Source of the DNA: Mytilus californianus
Lineage: Eukaryota > Mollusca > Bivalvia > Mytilida > Mytilidae
NCBI RefSeq assembly: GCF_021869535.1
Contig: NW_026262679.1
Location: 43,384,426 to 43,448,425, forward strand
Reading direction: 5' to 3'
DNA length: 64,000 bases
The notes beneath the pieces were generated by a model. That model worked only from the letters and a program-made list of their open reading frames with translations. It had not been told where the DNA came from and searched no databases. Position numbers and translations under genes: made by a program. Positions 13,001 through 28,000 of the stretch are shown here, piece after piece; positions within the stretch are counted from its first letter, which is position 1, and each line of letters starts with the position of its first letter.

Positions 13001-16000
13001 CAAAGTATATGTGTACATAACTACCATCCACTTCATATTTATACATATATTACCTGATCAAAGTATATGTGTACATAACTACCATCCACTTCATATTTAT
13101 ACATGTATTACCTGATCAAAGTATATGTGTACATAACTACCATCCACTTCATATTCATACATGTATTACCTGATCAAAGTATATGTGTACATAACTACCA
13201 TCCACTTCATATTTATACATGTATTACTGATCAAAGTATATGTGTACATAACTACCATCCACTTCATATTTATACATGTATTACTGATCAAAGTATATGT
13301 GTACATAACTACCATCCACTTCATATTCATACATGTATTACTGATCAAAGTATATGTGTACATAACTACCATCCACTTCATATTTATACATGTATTACTG
13401 ATCAAAGTATATGTGTACATAACTACCATCCACTTCATAGTTATACATGTATTACTGATCAAAGTATATGTGTACATAACTACCATCCACTTCATATTTA
13501 TGCATATATTACCTGATCAAAGTATATGTGTACATAACTACCATCCACTTCATATTTCTCTACACCTATGTAAGTTGGGTCATTTTTCTCCACAATTAGC
13601 TATACAACAAAAAATACAAAATTAATCTTTTGATATTTTCTGGTAATTATTTCATAAGGTAAAAGATCATTTAATTTTAAAAAATTTCACATACATGATT
13701 TATTTTATAATTACAAGAACACACCCGAGACATCGTGGTTCCGTACCTAAGCCTTATTTTAGCCTGTTTTTTAGTATTTGTATCGTCATGTGATAAATTC
13801 ATGCTGATTTAAATGTGCATAATTTTCTCTGATATCAAAATGTTTCTGTTTGAACCCATCCTGGTTTTCTTACTACAGAATAAACTGTTTTTGGGGAAGA
13901 TTAACATAAATTTCTGTAATTTCTGTTGGTAAGACCCGTCAAGGTCAGGCTTGAAATCTGGGTAAGCAAATGCTCACATTTTGAATTGTACTGATACAGT
14001 GTGTTAAATGTCCTCCTTTACACCATAACCCATGGCGGTGCTCCTATTTAAGGATGGAGATACAGAACATACATACATAAATACAACTGGAAACTATATG
14101 TGACATATACTAATGGTATCGGTATTGGATTTGACCCGGAACTTGTTAATTATTGGTAATATTAATTATGTGGAAAACAAAAGGGTCTGGAATGGTGTAA
14201 TTTTTAAACAACACCATTGTCCTATATTAATTATGTATAACTTTGAATTCTTTGAATCATCGTTTTTACGTCATGCCGGCTAACAAATTGGACCTCGTTA
14301 TTTTAGTATTATAGATACCATTCATTTGTCTTTCAATGAACATTCAAAGACTTATATATGGCATATTAACTGTAACAAACAAAGCCTGAAAACATATATG
14401 TCATATTTTGTATCAGTATCTTTGTTTTTGTGAAGTAGATAACAATAATGATAGGTCACATTTAGATAAGGATATTTTTGTTATATATATGGTTAGGCTT
14501 TTTCCACTACTCAGAACCTACCTTTTTCAGAGAATCTTTAACTGGGACCCAACCAGTGACCATTTTCACATCAACTATAGCCATATTACTGACACCACCA
14601 GGTCCTGTAAATCTGTAAATACAGTAAAATAAGGTTACAAACGTTAACTATAGCCATATTACTGACACCACCAGGTCCTGTAAATCTGTAATTATAGTAA
14701 AATAAGGTTACAAACTATAGCCATATTACTGACACCACCAGGTCCTGTAAATCTGTAATTACAGTAAAATAAGGTTACAAACTATAGCCATATTACTGAC
14801 ACCACCAGGTCCTGTCACAGTAAAATAAGGTTACAAACTATAGCCATATTACTGACAACACCAGGTCCCGTAAATCTGTAATTACAGTAAAATTAGGTTA
14901 CAAACATCATCAAGGTCTAATTATATATAAATACAGAAAAATTAAGTCACAGAAATAACCATTGACTGGAAATATGTAATTACATCCAAAATTTTGTATG
15001 GAAATAAAGAAAAAGGTAAAATGTCAAGGACATCACCAGATCCTGGAAAAATACTGCAAAATCATGTTACAGACTATACCACAGCATTCAAATACAGTAA
15101 AACCAGTGACACAATCAGGACCTGTTCAACAGGAAATTTGTAATAATTGTAAAAAATTGTTACAGACAGCACCAAAGCCTGGGCCTACATGTATGTAAAT
15201 ATAGCAAAATTATGTTACTGTTACTCCCTGCACCTGGAAATACAGAAACACAAAGAAAATATGCAAATACATGGAAATTATGTCATCCACACCACATGGA
15301 CCTGTAAATAGGAACTGAATTAAGGCATGACAAAGGAGAGGGTCCCTTAATTTCTTTTCAAATTCTTCAGTTATCTACTTAATGGATATTATTATTCGAC
15401 TTGAATTATTAAAGAAAATCTATTATTTACTAGTAAATATCAAAATATAATGTTGCATTAAAGATTTCCTATTTCTTCTTGCAGCATTACATAATGTGTA
15501 TAAAGTCAGAAACTTATGATTTGTTCAGATTTAGTGTTTCAGACAGCTGCTGATGCTTTGTATAAGTCCTTCAAATTTTAAAGTGTTTAAAAGATCAAAC
15601 AGTCTTTAACTTAAGTACAGTACTATTTTACTTTCAAAGTCATATCTTTTTAATATAGGACTTCCACACACTCACACTGAATTAATGTGCAATTTACATA
15701 CTTTTTCAACTTCCAATTAATGTTAAACACATGTTTTGCATTTGTTTTCATGGTGATCTTCGGCTTATTTTAAGTGCACAAAGTTCTTTAGATTCCATTA
15801 ACTTACTTAACACAGATACTGAGTGTTCTTCTACTACATTGGTTGGCGTGGTCTTTAGCTCTGTACACACTGACCTTCATGTCAAAGGTCGGACTGGTAG
15901 GAGTCTCATATACATTGTACTTCACGTTAGCCTATAGTAGAGGTACAATAATGAAAATTCAAATCGGCTGTATTTTTTCTCTTTCAAAATAAAAGTAACA

Positions 16001-19000
16001 TTCTAGGCAGACAGTAAAAAAACAAGGAATGAGCTGTCAAACTGACAGCAAACTGGGTTTTCTGTATTCTATAAAGTGCTTTCAGGCTTTCAAAAGTAAA
16101 TACACTGGTACAGTGTGTAATTTCGGGAGACAAAACATGCATCCAAATTACAATTGGTGCCGAACTAAAACCCTACCATAGTTTGAAGTAATAACAGCTG
16201 TACAACATCAAATTAACTTAGAAAAAGACATGCAATCATATAACAGGTTATTTTCACGTTAGGTTTTGTTCCCTGTTTGAGACTTAGGAGCAGTTAAAAA
16301 TTCGTCATGTTGATTGTTCAAGTTTCAAAGACTGGTACAATGCATCTCAAGCACAGTGAAATCATTGTGAAGGGTTAAATTTGTGGTAAAATGTCTACTG
16401 TGAACATGGTGAAAATGTCCTGATATACAGAAAAAGCCTTTTCCATCAAGGGATGTAGAAATCAGAATTCGATTTTATAATTTTAAGATGAATTATTCCC
16501 AGTCATATTATTGGATCACCCAATGAAGAGCAGTACAAATGAAGTAACAAGACCGATCAATTGCACTTTGACCTTTTGACCTACCTGAACCATAGCACAT
16601 CCAACTCCAGATACTTTTGCCTCGAGAGTACTTGGTAGGATACTGATTCGTTCTGATTGCAGGACTAGTGTGTTGTCATCATCAATACTAAATGTTGTAG
16701 TTCTGTCAGGGTTTTTCTTGTTTTTCTCCATCATTTCTATGGAAACATTTACACCACCTTGGTATACTAATGTGGCATATCTAGCCAAAGCCTGTAATGC
16801 TACAATAGTGTCCTGCCAAAACAAAATTGGAAACATTTTAATATCTAATCAATACATATCAATAAAATAATATTAGGGGTATATGTCAATCAGACTGCAA
16901 CACATAGACAACAAGAATGTGTCCATAGTAAACGGATGCCCCACTCGCACTATCATTTTCTATGTTCAGTGGACTGTGAAATTGGGATCAAAACTCTAAT
17001 TTGGCATTAAAATTAGAAAGATCATATCATAGGGAACATGTGTACTAAGGTTCAAGTTGATTGGACTTCAACTTCATCAAAAACTACCTAGACTAAAAAC
17101 TCTAACCTGAAGCGGGACAGACGGACGAACAACCGACAGGACGTACGCACCGAAAAACATTATGCCACTCTACTATCGTAGGTGGGGCATAAAAACACAG
17201 AAACATCTAGAGGTCAATTAACAGTCTTTTTAATAACAAGAGACAGATTTCTATATTATATGTCAAGCACTAAATTGGACTGAGATTATACCATTTTTAA
17301 AGTAGTTTGAATGGCTACATCACAGCTTCAGCAGCACAAATATTATCTTCGCTTTCAAAAAAATTATATCCCTTTATATATCATTAAAAGTTTGACAGGA
17401 TACATGCAAAAACTGATAAATGAAAAAAGCTAGATCCTGAAGTCTAACTTGAGGAATATTTACATTTTGTGTATTTGCAGTATGACAATAAACAGTAATG
17501 TCGGTGTGTAGCTTTCAAAAAAATCAAAGGAATAATATGATTTTGACATATGCAACATGATGTTCTTGAATAATCTTAATAAGGATATTTTTATTCCTTG
17601 TAATGAATATCTGTTATATATCTCTTTCATGTAAAAAGCATACATGTGGTTCCACTGTGAGCCAAATAACCTCTGGCCTTTACAGATTAATCATACTATT
17701 ATTTTTTTGTATAGCAAAACACTCCTTGTGGAATAAAAGCATAACCATTGGCTTAATGCTGTCATTAAGGTACCTGTGTTGAGGAGAATCCCCCTCTTGG
17801 ATTCCTTTGTTTTGTTAACCACATGACCATAGGTCTGGCATTAGTAGCAGCATTCTGTTGTTCTCCAGTGACATGAGCCAGTAGGGCATATGCTGTCATT
17901 TCAACCTCTGCTGACACAGCTGTATAGTACCATTTCTGTTTCTTTTTAGCATCTTCCTTCTTCTCTGTACGGCTCCAGTATTTCATACCATCTGTAATAT
18001 TGTCAAACAATCTTGAATAAGGTTTACCACTTTTAATAGTTTTTACATTTGTGCATTCATGTTTGTCATACTGTAAATTTAGAAATTTTTGTGATCATTT
18101 TTATTGTTGCAAACATTGTTATAGGATAGGTTTCACAAAAAGTTCTTCATTTTTGAACATTGAACTCTTGTTATGACATACACAATGACATCAAAAATAA
18201 AAACATCGAGACGTTTCAACAATAAATAGGAGTGCATACAACATGCTAAATTGTAAATTAAACCCTAATTCCTAAACCTTCCTTTTGTGGAATGGAACCT
18301 TGTGGTACAATTTCAAAGCGATCCATACACTGATTCTAAAGTTATTGTCTAGAAACCAAATAATAATTAAATAAGGCATTTTATACGACCACAAAGGTCT
18401 GATAAAAAGCCTAATTAAACAGTTAGAAATGATCAGTTATTTAGTTAGTTGCATCAGCTGCACAAATATAGCTTGGATACAGAACACAACACTGACATAC
18501 TGCAATCAGACAAACTTAATTATCAATCTTTTTATCTGATTATATTAGACATTGTTAGATAACTTAACCGTTTGTTTAGTTTACACATATTTTTCTATGT
18601 TAAACTATGTTTTTTATTGTAGACATTTGCATTAAACATATATGGATACCACTTTTCGGCATAAATTTCAGTCTATTTTAAGTAAAAGACCTTGATCTTG
18701 GATGTAGTGACCTTAAAATCAAAAGGGATCTTCCTCTTCATATATGTGACTATATATCCAAGTACAGTTGCAATCCCTTATGTAGTATTTGATTTATAAT
18801 CTAGAAACAACTTTCCTGCTTAATTTTCAGTTTAGTTTTAGTAACTTTGACCTTGACCTTGGATAATGACTTCAAAATCAATAGGAATTTTCATCTTATT
18901 ATATGTGACCATATAAACAAGTATGGTTGCAATTCATTATCCAGTATTTGCTTTAGCATCTGGAAATGACTTCTGCATAAATTTCAAGCTATTTATAGCA

Positions 19001-22000
19001 ACTTTGACATTGACCTTGGAGGAAATCAACTCAAAATCAATAGGAAAATTCCTCTCATAATATGTGACCAAATATCCAAGTGTGGTTACAATCTGGTATA
19101 AAATATTTTATTTAGCATCTCGAATGAAAATGATTGACAGACTGACTGATGTGCAGACAGACCAACTGACAAATGGGTCAAGAATTATACATCCTCCACC
19201 TACAATTATAATAAGACTAGTTGAAAGTAAACTACTTTAAAAAGGTATACTTAAGGGCATGAAATGTCAACACCAGTCAGATGAACAAACAGTGGAACAA
19301 CAGTGTTTGACAGGACAGGTATATAAAAATAAGAGATACATGTTGTATTTACCTTTTACTGTGGCTCTCTCATCCAACATTTTAATGACCTGTTGTCTCC
19401 TAAGATGTCTCAAGTCATATAATGTATAAGCATAGGCCATTATGGCCATAGTATAAGTATCTGGTATATCCTGTACATCTAAACATCTTACTGCCTTAAT
19501 TACTGATGGATCCTACAAAATACATTTTCCATACCAACCTTCATTTAAATAAACAGCTATGCAGAATTAACATCAATGAGATCCAACTGCACAAAAATCC
19601 AAGTGCTTGTGAGCACTGAAGATTAAATATTGCTTTTACTTAAAATCCAATGGAACAATTTTCGGAAATACTTTTAATAAGAGTTATCTTCCTTTGTCTA
19701 TAATTGTAGTTAACACTTGAACCTTTTTTTTTAAGCCATCTTTACCCCTAAAAACCTTAAGACATTAATTGTTATATAAAACTACTGTTATGGTTGTGGC
19801 CTGTTATCTTTTTCATGCATAAAAGATATTTCTCATATCACACTGCATGGAGTGTAATACCAAAAAGTGATACAAAAACTGTGTTTATTTGATTGGCTTA
19901 TCCAACATCATGAGACGATGTTATGACATTTCCATTCGCTATTCGTTATGTAATTGATGACTTTGAAAGGTTAAGAAGATGTACATTTCGTCCATGGCAA
20001 TGGACATATGTGATTTCTTCAATTAAATACAAAACACTCACACTTTTCACCTGAAAATCTTCATTTTGTCAAATTTTATTACATTCTGAAGCGTACAAAA
20101 AGTTTGAAAATTTAAATGTCTGATGTAAAAGTTTGATGCTGGTGTCATATGGAAAATTGAACCCCCTGAAATTTGAACCCAGGGTCAGTTTGAACATATG
20201 TCATACTGGTATTTGCAAAAGACTTGATCAAGGATTTGCGGAATTTTTCATTTAACACAATTAGAGTGTTGACCATAAGAGAAATAGGTTCAACAACTCG
20301 TGAGAATTGGATATCGATTGATATCAACTCTTGTTATTTAATTCAAATAGTGATAATAAACTCATAACCTAACTAAAATTGATCACAAATCAATGATCAA
20401 CACAAAGCCCATCTTTTTGAGGGATCCATCAATCTTTATAGTCATACACTGTCAGGAGACACGATTATAAGGAGAGAACATAGAAGTTCTACTTACTGAT
20501 GAAGGAATTCCAGCTTCCAGCATAGCTATAAGTACAAAAGCAGTCAAAGATGCTTCATTACTCCTGTCAGAAAATCCTCCCTTCAAGTAATAACTATGAG
20601 TGTAACCAATCTTAGGGAAACAGCCATTTTCTAACTGCTGGCGTCTAAACCAGGTGATACTCTTATTCAAATCATCAGCATCTATACTGATGTAAGGTCG
20701 TGACTGTCCCAAACATTTAACAACAAAGGACGTCAACCATATACTGCCTGATCCTGTACCACCAAAAGCACTGTAAGAGCCATCGTCATGACGATATTTC
20801 AACTGTCTTTGATATCCTATGTAAAAATGATAAATCTATATCATTAATGGTCATAAAACATTTTTATTTTGTAATTTAATTTCATTGCTATATTTAGAAA
20901 AATTCTAACTAAAACAATCAAAACTGTGCTCACAGACTAAGAAATTGAAGAAGAAATTCTGCTGTCAAAGTTATTTTTTTTATTTGTCAAATGCAATTTC
21001 TCAAACTTTCTGAAGATAAATCAAAACAGGAACTGTAAAATTGTAAGCAAACCCTCAAAAAGACACCTGTGCTCTAAACACACTAATCACAATGTTACAT
21101 TTTAATGGTATCTTCCATTTTTCATGGAACTACTAAAAGTAATACTTTTTATGTTAAGGCTAACTTCAAATTGTTACTGGTTCTCTTTTGCCTTTTTACC
21201 ATATCAGAGAATAATCTTATTTTTCTATTTTGAAGTTCATATATCCCTTGGCTTAACCTCTTTTAACTTTAGAAATAATTTAAGATGTCATCCTTCTTCA
21301 GAAAATTATTTTACCTATTCTCATGTATCCTTTGGCTTCGTCTTCTATTTTTGGTAAAAGCTGGTTGGTATTACCCAGGTATTGTAAAGCAAAGATATTA
21401 GGTGAGAAAGAAGCCATGTTTTGCTCTCCACATCCATAAGGCATTTGTAGTAGATCTTTCAGATTGGATAAAGCTGGTCCCATAATATCACCTGTAACAC
21501 ATATGAATATTTATGATTAAAAAAATTATAAAATCTATATAAAAGGTTGATAATTACCAGGTTTTGTCAAGTAAGTTTTGATGGGTAATTTTTGTATGCA
21601 TTTATAGAAAATTTCAGCAACCAATTATTTTTCTATAATCTAATTCACCTCAGAAGTCCAATCATAAACCAAATGTATGTGTAAGGACTGATAATCTTAT
21701 GCTACATAACATGTTTCCATAAAAGCCAGAAAATATCTAAATATTCCAAAATCTAGTAATTTACATTATTTCCCAATTAGAAATAAAAGGTAACTAAGAT
21801 GAAAATACTTAAAAAAAACAATAACATATATACATGTATTGTGACAACTCATATTTGGGGAATCCTGTATTATTTGAGTGTAAAACCTCCATACAAAAGA
21901 GAAAAAAAGAAAGTTATATCCTTTTTTTAGAATTAAATCATGAAAAGTTTGCAGATGAATACAAGTGAAAGGAATAAGGGTTAGTGGTTACTTTTCCAAT

Positions 22001-25000
22001 TACAATCATTGATCTTATTTTAGTTCTATCAATCAATAAGTTCAGGTTTAACACAGAATAACATTGTATTACCAATGATATTAATGTATCCTCTAGCTGA
22101 ATCCTCCACCAGGTCAGTAGATGGCAGTGGCAGTAACATTGATTCTGTAACTTCAGCTCCTGTTTAAAATAACATAAGAAAATATATCTGTTAACCAGTG
22201 TAAAATGTATATATAATATATTTTCTGGAACAGAAATAAATAAATATATATATCCATTTTGCACTGAAACACTACATGCAAAAGCATTCAACAATTGGAA
22301 TGCTTTTAGCTTCCAAAATTTCCAAAGAAATAAGGTCATGTTTATCTGTGCTTGATAACAACTAAGATAATTCATACTATGATAGAACTAGTGAAACAGG
22401 ATTGCTTCCCTTGAATAGTAGATAACTAGCCAGCTGTATGCCATTGAGCTAGGGAAATACTTATTTAGCAAAGTCAGTTAGAGTGCCGACTTGTAACATA
22501 GAGGTCCCTGGTTCAAGTTCCAGAGGAGACGAAGGGATTTTCTAATAATAATCATGCTCTATGATTACATTTGGTACCTAACTAAAAAGCCTACAGTGGT
22601 TTGAGAGGATTTCTAGTCAGGGTATGTGTTGTGAGAGTCATAATGGTATGATGAATCTTGAGGTCGGAGAAGTGTGACAAGATTGCTTCCCTTGCATAGT
22701 AGGTAATTAGCCAGCGGTATGAAAGCAGTTGAGCTAGGGAAGTACTTCTTTAGCTCAGTCGGTAATGGGTGCTGACTTGTAACACAGAGGTCCCGGTTTC
22801 AAGTTCAAGAGGAGACAACATGATTTTCTAATAAAAATCCTGCTCTCCAGTTAAACTATCACAAATGTATGATCAAGTGTTTAAACTTGTCTTTGCAATC
22901 AGCAGTTTTGGTAAATCATTATTGATGAGTTCAAATAGCTAAGGAGATATAAGTACGAACCTGAATAACTCCAACTCAGATATTTTTTCAAATCCAAGCA
23001 GGAATTAGTCAACATTAACTAGTTTCATGTTCTCCTTCTTGTACATTTAGTTCTTTGCAGTAGTTTTTTTACCCCTTATACTTGATTTTCATTATGATAA
23101 TAGGCTTTAAGAATTACTAAAGAATTTATAGCCACATTCAAGTTACACCATTTTATCCCCTTTTTCGTGATTAATATATTTATATAATTGGCATCTGTCT
23201 ATCTTTTTTTGGTAGTATATGATGTACCGGTCTTTTCCCCTGTTTGTATATAAAAACTCCCCCTTTTTTACTTATGTAGATAAAACAATCCTTCCCTATT
23301 CTTTACATCTACCCAATAAAAATGTTTTTTCTTACCTTCAGGACAGATATATGATGTAGCAGTGTACTCTTTCTCTATTCCTTCTGCCTAAAAAGTAAAC
23401 ATAAAACTTTTTAAAATGTGAGAGCTCAGAATAAGATCCAGTATCTTTTAAAAGAGGACTAATAAATATAGAGAAATTTGGGTAATGTTTTTACTCTGAA
23501 ACCTCCTGAAATATTGTCCATTATGCCATGTATAATTCAATTATCTGGCAGTAAGATAGTCAAACCTGTTATCAAGGGTTCAATAGTGTGAGTCCGAGGA
23601 GATGACTTTTCATTTTTAAACAAGCATTCTGTGAGTATTGCATGTCAATACATAGTCCCCTACCGGTTACAAATTCATTGTAATGGAATGAAATTCTAAC
23701 TAGATCTATAACTTGTCATGGTGTAAACTACATAAAAAAATCAAGTCAAAATCTTCAAGCATGATGAAAAAAATTGTTGAAAACTGATTATTTAAGTGAA
23801 TTTTCTATGTCCAAAGACCATAACTCTGCACAAATTATCCGACTGGAATAAAATTCCAACTTGATCTGTAACTTGTCATGATAAAACTATATACTAATTA
23901 TCAAATCAATATCTTCAAGAATGACAAACAAACCTACCACTAAATTCTTCAAACAATTTACCAAAGAAAAGAAAAAAAATCCAAAATGTCATTTTGTCTT
24001 TTAAAAAATTAGTTATTTCCCTTTGAACAGAAATCTACTAATCAATAATCAAAAATTTAATTCTAGGGAAAGGGTTTTAACTGAACAAAGAGAGAAGCTA
24101 AAATCGTGAAAATTGAACTTGACCTGTAACTTGTCATGATAAATCAATAAACCAAATATCAACTCAATATCTTCAAGCAAGAAGAAAAAAAGTCTGGAAA
24201 ACTGATTTGCCGGACTGATAGATGGACAGACATGCGGACAGACAGACAGACAGACAGACAGACAGAGTGCAAACCTAAAGTCCCCTTTGACTTCGTCGGT
24301 AGGGGACTAATTACAAAAGTCAAGGACCTACCATTCTTTACACTGATGCTTGATGCCGACCATTGGTTTCTGATGGAGGACCCTTCACTTAAAATTTCAA
24401 ATGGTCCTGGACCTTTTATTATTTATAGTAAATTTGAACCCCTGGTTATTGACGACTTTCTAAACAAATACACTGAGTTGTCTTGGAATCCCCAAAGTGT
24501 GCATTCAGATCAGGTTTGACACAAGATTTTCATTGTTCAGCATTTTTCACAGAAGCAAGATAGTTCACCTTTAAGAGTATTTTAAATCTCTTTTATTGAA
24601 TAAAACCTCACCTGCTTCACCTTCCAAATAACCAAAATGAGTTCATGAGGCTACAGTCTAACTGCAGACATCTAAACCTATGCAAAAACATTATTGTGAC
24701 TCTAAGCTGACCCGACTCTTATCTTATTCCTAAATGCTGCATGCTTGGCAGTCAAGCAGAAAATACAAATTTCAAGTCTTTGATGTTTCACTGGCCACTA
24801 TTTAACCCTGTAGGAGCCTGTAATTCCATGGTTATATTTGGATGCTGTCAGTAAATTTTTTTTTTATGTTTCTTCCTTCTTTGTTTTACATTTTGTCAAG
24901 TAAGGGCTTTTTATAGCTAACTATAAGGTATAGGTTTAGCTCAATGCTGAAAGCAATATGGTGACATACAGCTGCTTACATCCACACCATTTAACCTTGG

Positions 25001-28000
25001 ATAGTTGTTTCATTGGCAATCAATACATCTTCTTATTTTTATATTAAGCATATTACTACCATGTGATCATTGAGGTAGTAAAAAACACATTTGGCATACC
25101 GTACTGTTATAGCTGAATTTTAACTACCGTAGTTTTATGTTTTACTGATTTTAAATAGATCACAAATATCTGCTCAATGTTAGTTATTATACAAGAAAAT
25201 AGTCATTCATCAAAGTATTATTATTTACACAGTGTGCTAGTAACCTAATATGATATATATTGAGTCAGTAAATTCTATATGGGTGAGAGCGTATTAGGTC
25301 ACTAGCACACTGTGTAACAAATTTATCTTAACATGTGGCATTTAGACAAGTGGCCTATCAAAGTGATCAAGTCTTCATATATAGAACCTACTTCCATTAG
25401 TGTATATAAAAACAAATGCCAACAATAACAACTTGTTAGCTTTTAATGTGTTTTCTACATTTATTTTCAATTTGTTCATGTTATCAGGGAGAAACATTTC
25501 AGATTTTTCCTCAACACTGTGTTGTTTTTAGAAGGGACGTAACACCACTATTAACAGTGTATTAAAATAAAAATAAAAATTGAACTTGACCTTCATTTAG
25601 TCACAGGAAACAACATATCTAAATTTTAAAAAAATTTCGCCAAAGCGTTTTCATGTTAATGAACAGACACTGTTTGGCAGCTGCCTGCCCACCAACCCCA
25701 TATTAAATATACAGGGTCTCCACATGTTCCCTTTCAACCAATGATATTCCTAGTAGTGTATTGGAGGTAAAATAAATTCACATACAAGAATGTAAATACA
25801 ATCAAACAGGAGTAATTTTCTGCCAATCAGAACAACCAATCAAAGTGGGACAACTCTAATAATTTACTTCTTATACACTTACTTCTATCAATAATTCTCT
25901 TTGTACAGCATCATTTGCTCCAGTACCATCTACACTGACTGAATTGTTTCCACATGTACCATCATCTGGGATAGACTCAGCCTAAATATATAATACAAAG
26001 TATTGAGATAAACCCAGTTTAAATAAGGAATACAAAGTATTGTTAGGTCCAATTTGATCATCTGAGATAGACTCAGCTTAAATAAAGAGTACAAAGTATT
26101 GTTAAGTCCAATTTTATCATCTGGGATAGATAGATTCAGCTTAAACTAGATATCATTGAGATGGGAGCCATCTCTGTTGGCAACGCTGTGAATAATGTGT
26201 GGTAAAAAATTAGTATCTTTTTCATTGGACATGGGGTTGTCAACTGAAACCAAAGTTTTTGACCTTGACCTTTGACCTAGGAAGTTGTACATAAATTATG
26301 ACACACCCTCTGGTGTTGGTTTATATACATATCAAGTATAAACTTTGAAATCATAACGGTTCTCAAGATATAGAGCGGACATGATCTTTACCATAGGACA
26401 TGGGGTTGTCAACTAAAACCAAAGTTTTTGACCTTGACCTTTGACCTAGGAAGTTGTACATACATTATGACACACCCTCTGGTGTTGGTTAATATACATG
26501 TCAAGTATAAACTTTGAAATCATAATGGTTCTCTAAATATAGAGCGGACACAATTTGTTACGGACGGACTGACAGACTGATCACTATAGGGCTTCTGCCA
26601 TTCGGCAGGGCCCTAATAAAGAACACAAGGTATTGCTAGGTCAAATTTTATCATCTAAGATAGACTCAGCTTAAATAAGGAATACAAAGTATTGTTAGGT
26701 CAAATTTGATCATCTGGGTTAGACTCTGCTTAAATAAGGAATACAAAGTCAACACAGTTAGATCCAATACTGTAAATGAGGAATACAAAGTATAGTCGAC
26801 ACAGTTAGATCCAATACTGTTATCTTTGATTGACTGTTATTAAATATAGTATTGCTATAGGAGCATAGTATTACATCATATTTGATGGCACTGATTTTGG
26901 TTGGGAAATATCTACTTTACTTACAGTGGCCAGTACTTTAATCTTGCCGAGGGTGTATGGTATTACATGGTATTTGATGGTACGGGTCTCTCCAGGACAA
27001 ACACATCTAGTATATACTCTGTTGGCTCCTCCTTTAATACCAAAGTCTTTTGATGTCGGCAATGCTACTTGCATCTACAATGGAAGCTATGCTATGAAAT
27101 CAAATAAAACCTAAAAAAATATAGTTGACTTATTGCATATAGTATAAGAAAAAAGACCAAAACTCAAAAACTTAACTTTGACCACTGAACCATGAAAATG
27201 AGGTCAAAGTCAGATGACACCTGCCAGTTGGAAATGTACACCTTACAATCATTCCATGCACCAAATATAGTAGACCTATTGCATAAAGAATAAGAAAAAC
27301 GGACCAAAACAAAAAAACTTAACTATAACCACAGAACCATGAAAATGAGGTCAAGGTTAGATGACACCTGCCAGTTGGACATGTACACCTTACAATCCTT
27401 CCATACACCAAATATACTAGACCTATTGCTTATAGTATCTGAGATATGGACTTGACCACCAAAACTTAACCTTGTTCACTGATCCATGAAATGAGGTTGA
27501 GGTCAAGTGAAAACTGTCTGACGGGCATGAGGACCTTGATAGGTACTCACATACCAAATATAGTTATTCTATTACTCATAATAAGAGAGAAATTAACATT
27601 ACAAAAATCACAACTTGTTTTCCAAGTAGTCACTGAACCATGAAAATGAGGTCAAGGACAATGGACATGTGACAGACGGAAACTTCGTCACATAAGGCAT
27701 CTATATACAAAGTATGAAGCATCCAGGTCTTCCACCTTCTAAAATATAAAGCTTTTAAGAAGTTAGCTAACGCCGCCACCGGATCACTATCCCTATGTCC
27801 AGCTTTCTGGGACAAAAGTTGCAGGCTCGACAAAAACCAGATACAAAATTTCATTTGAATTTCACTTAATATTAACAACAAAATAAAAAGTGTAAAAAAT
27901 GAAATGTTACAGAAATGTTACGGAAATATTCAAAACAGATGTGTGTGTAATCTCGATAGATTAATGCAAATTTGGAGATTTATAGGGCAACTCGTCACTA

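Noticed and set aside
12839..13625. Long overlapping reading frames on both strands of the exon 17 array
   Set aside because: They arise because a 57-58 base repeat without stops is read in several frames; only exon 17 has both splice sites.
12821..15330. CRISPR-like arrays of regular repeats
   Set aside because: No unique spacers; units are head-to-tail copies of exon edges in an animal gene.
22742..22822. Functional tRNA-Thr gene
   Set aside because: Acceptor and T stems do not pair and the B box is diverged; kept only as a tRNA-like repeat.
26871..27074. ATG at 27074 as a translation start
   Set aside because: It is the first codon after an acceptor and continues the MG7 domain from exon 5 in phase.
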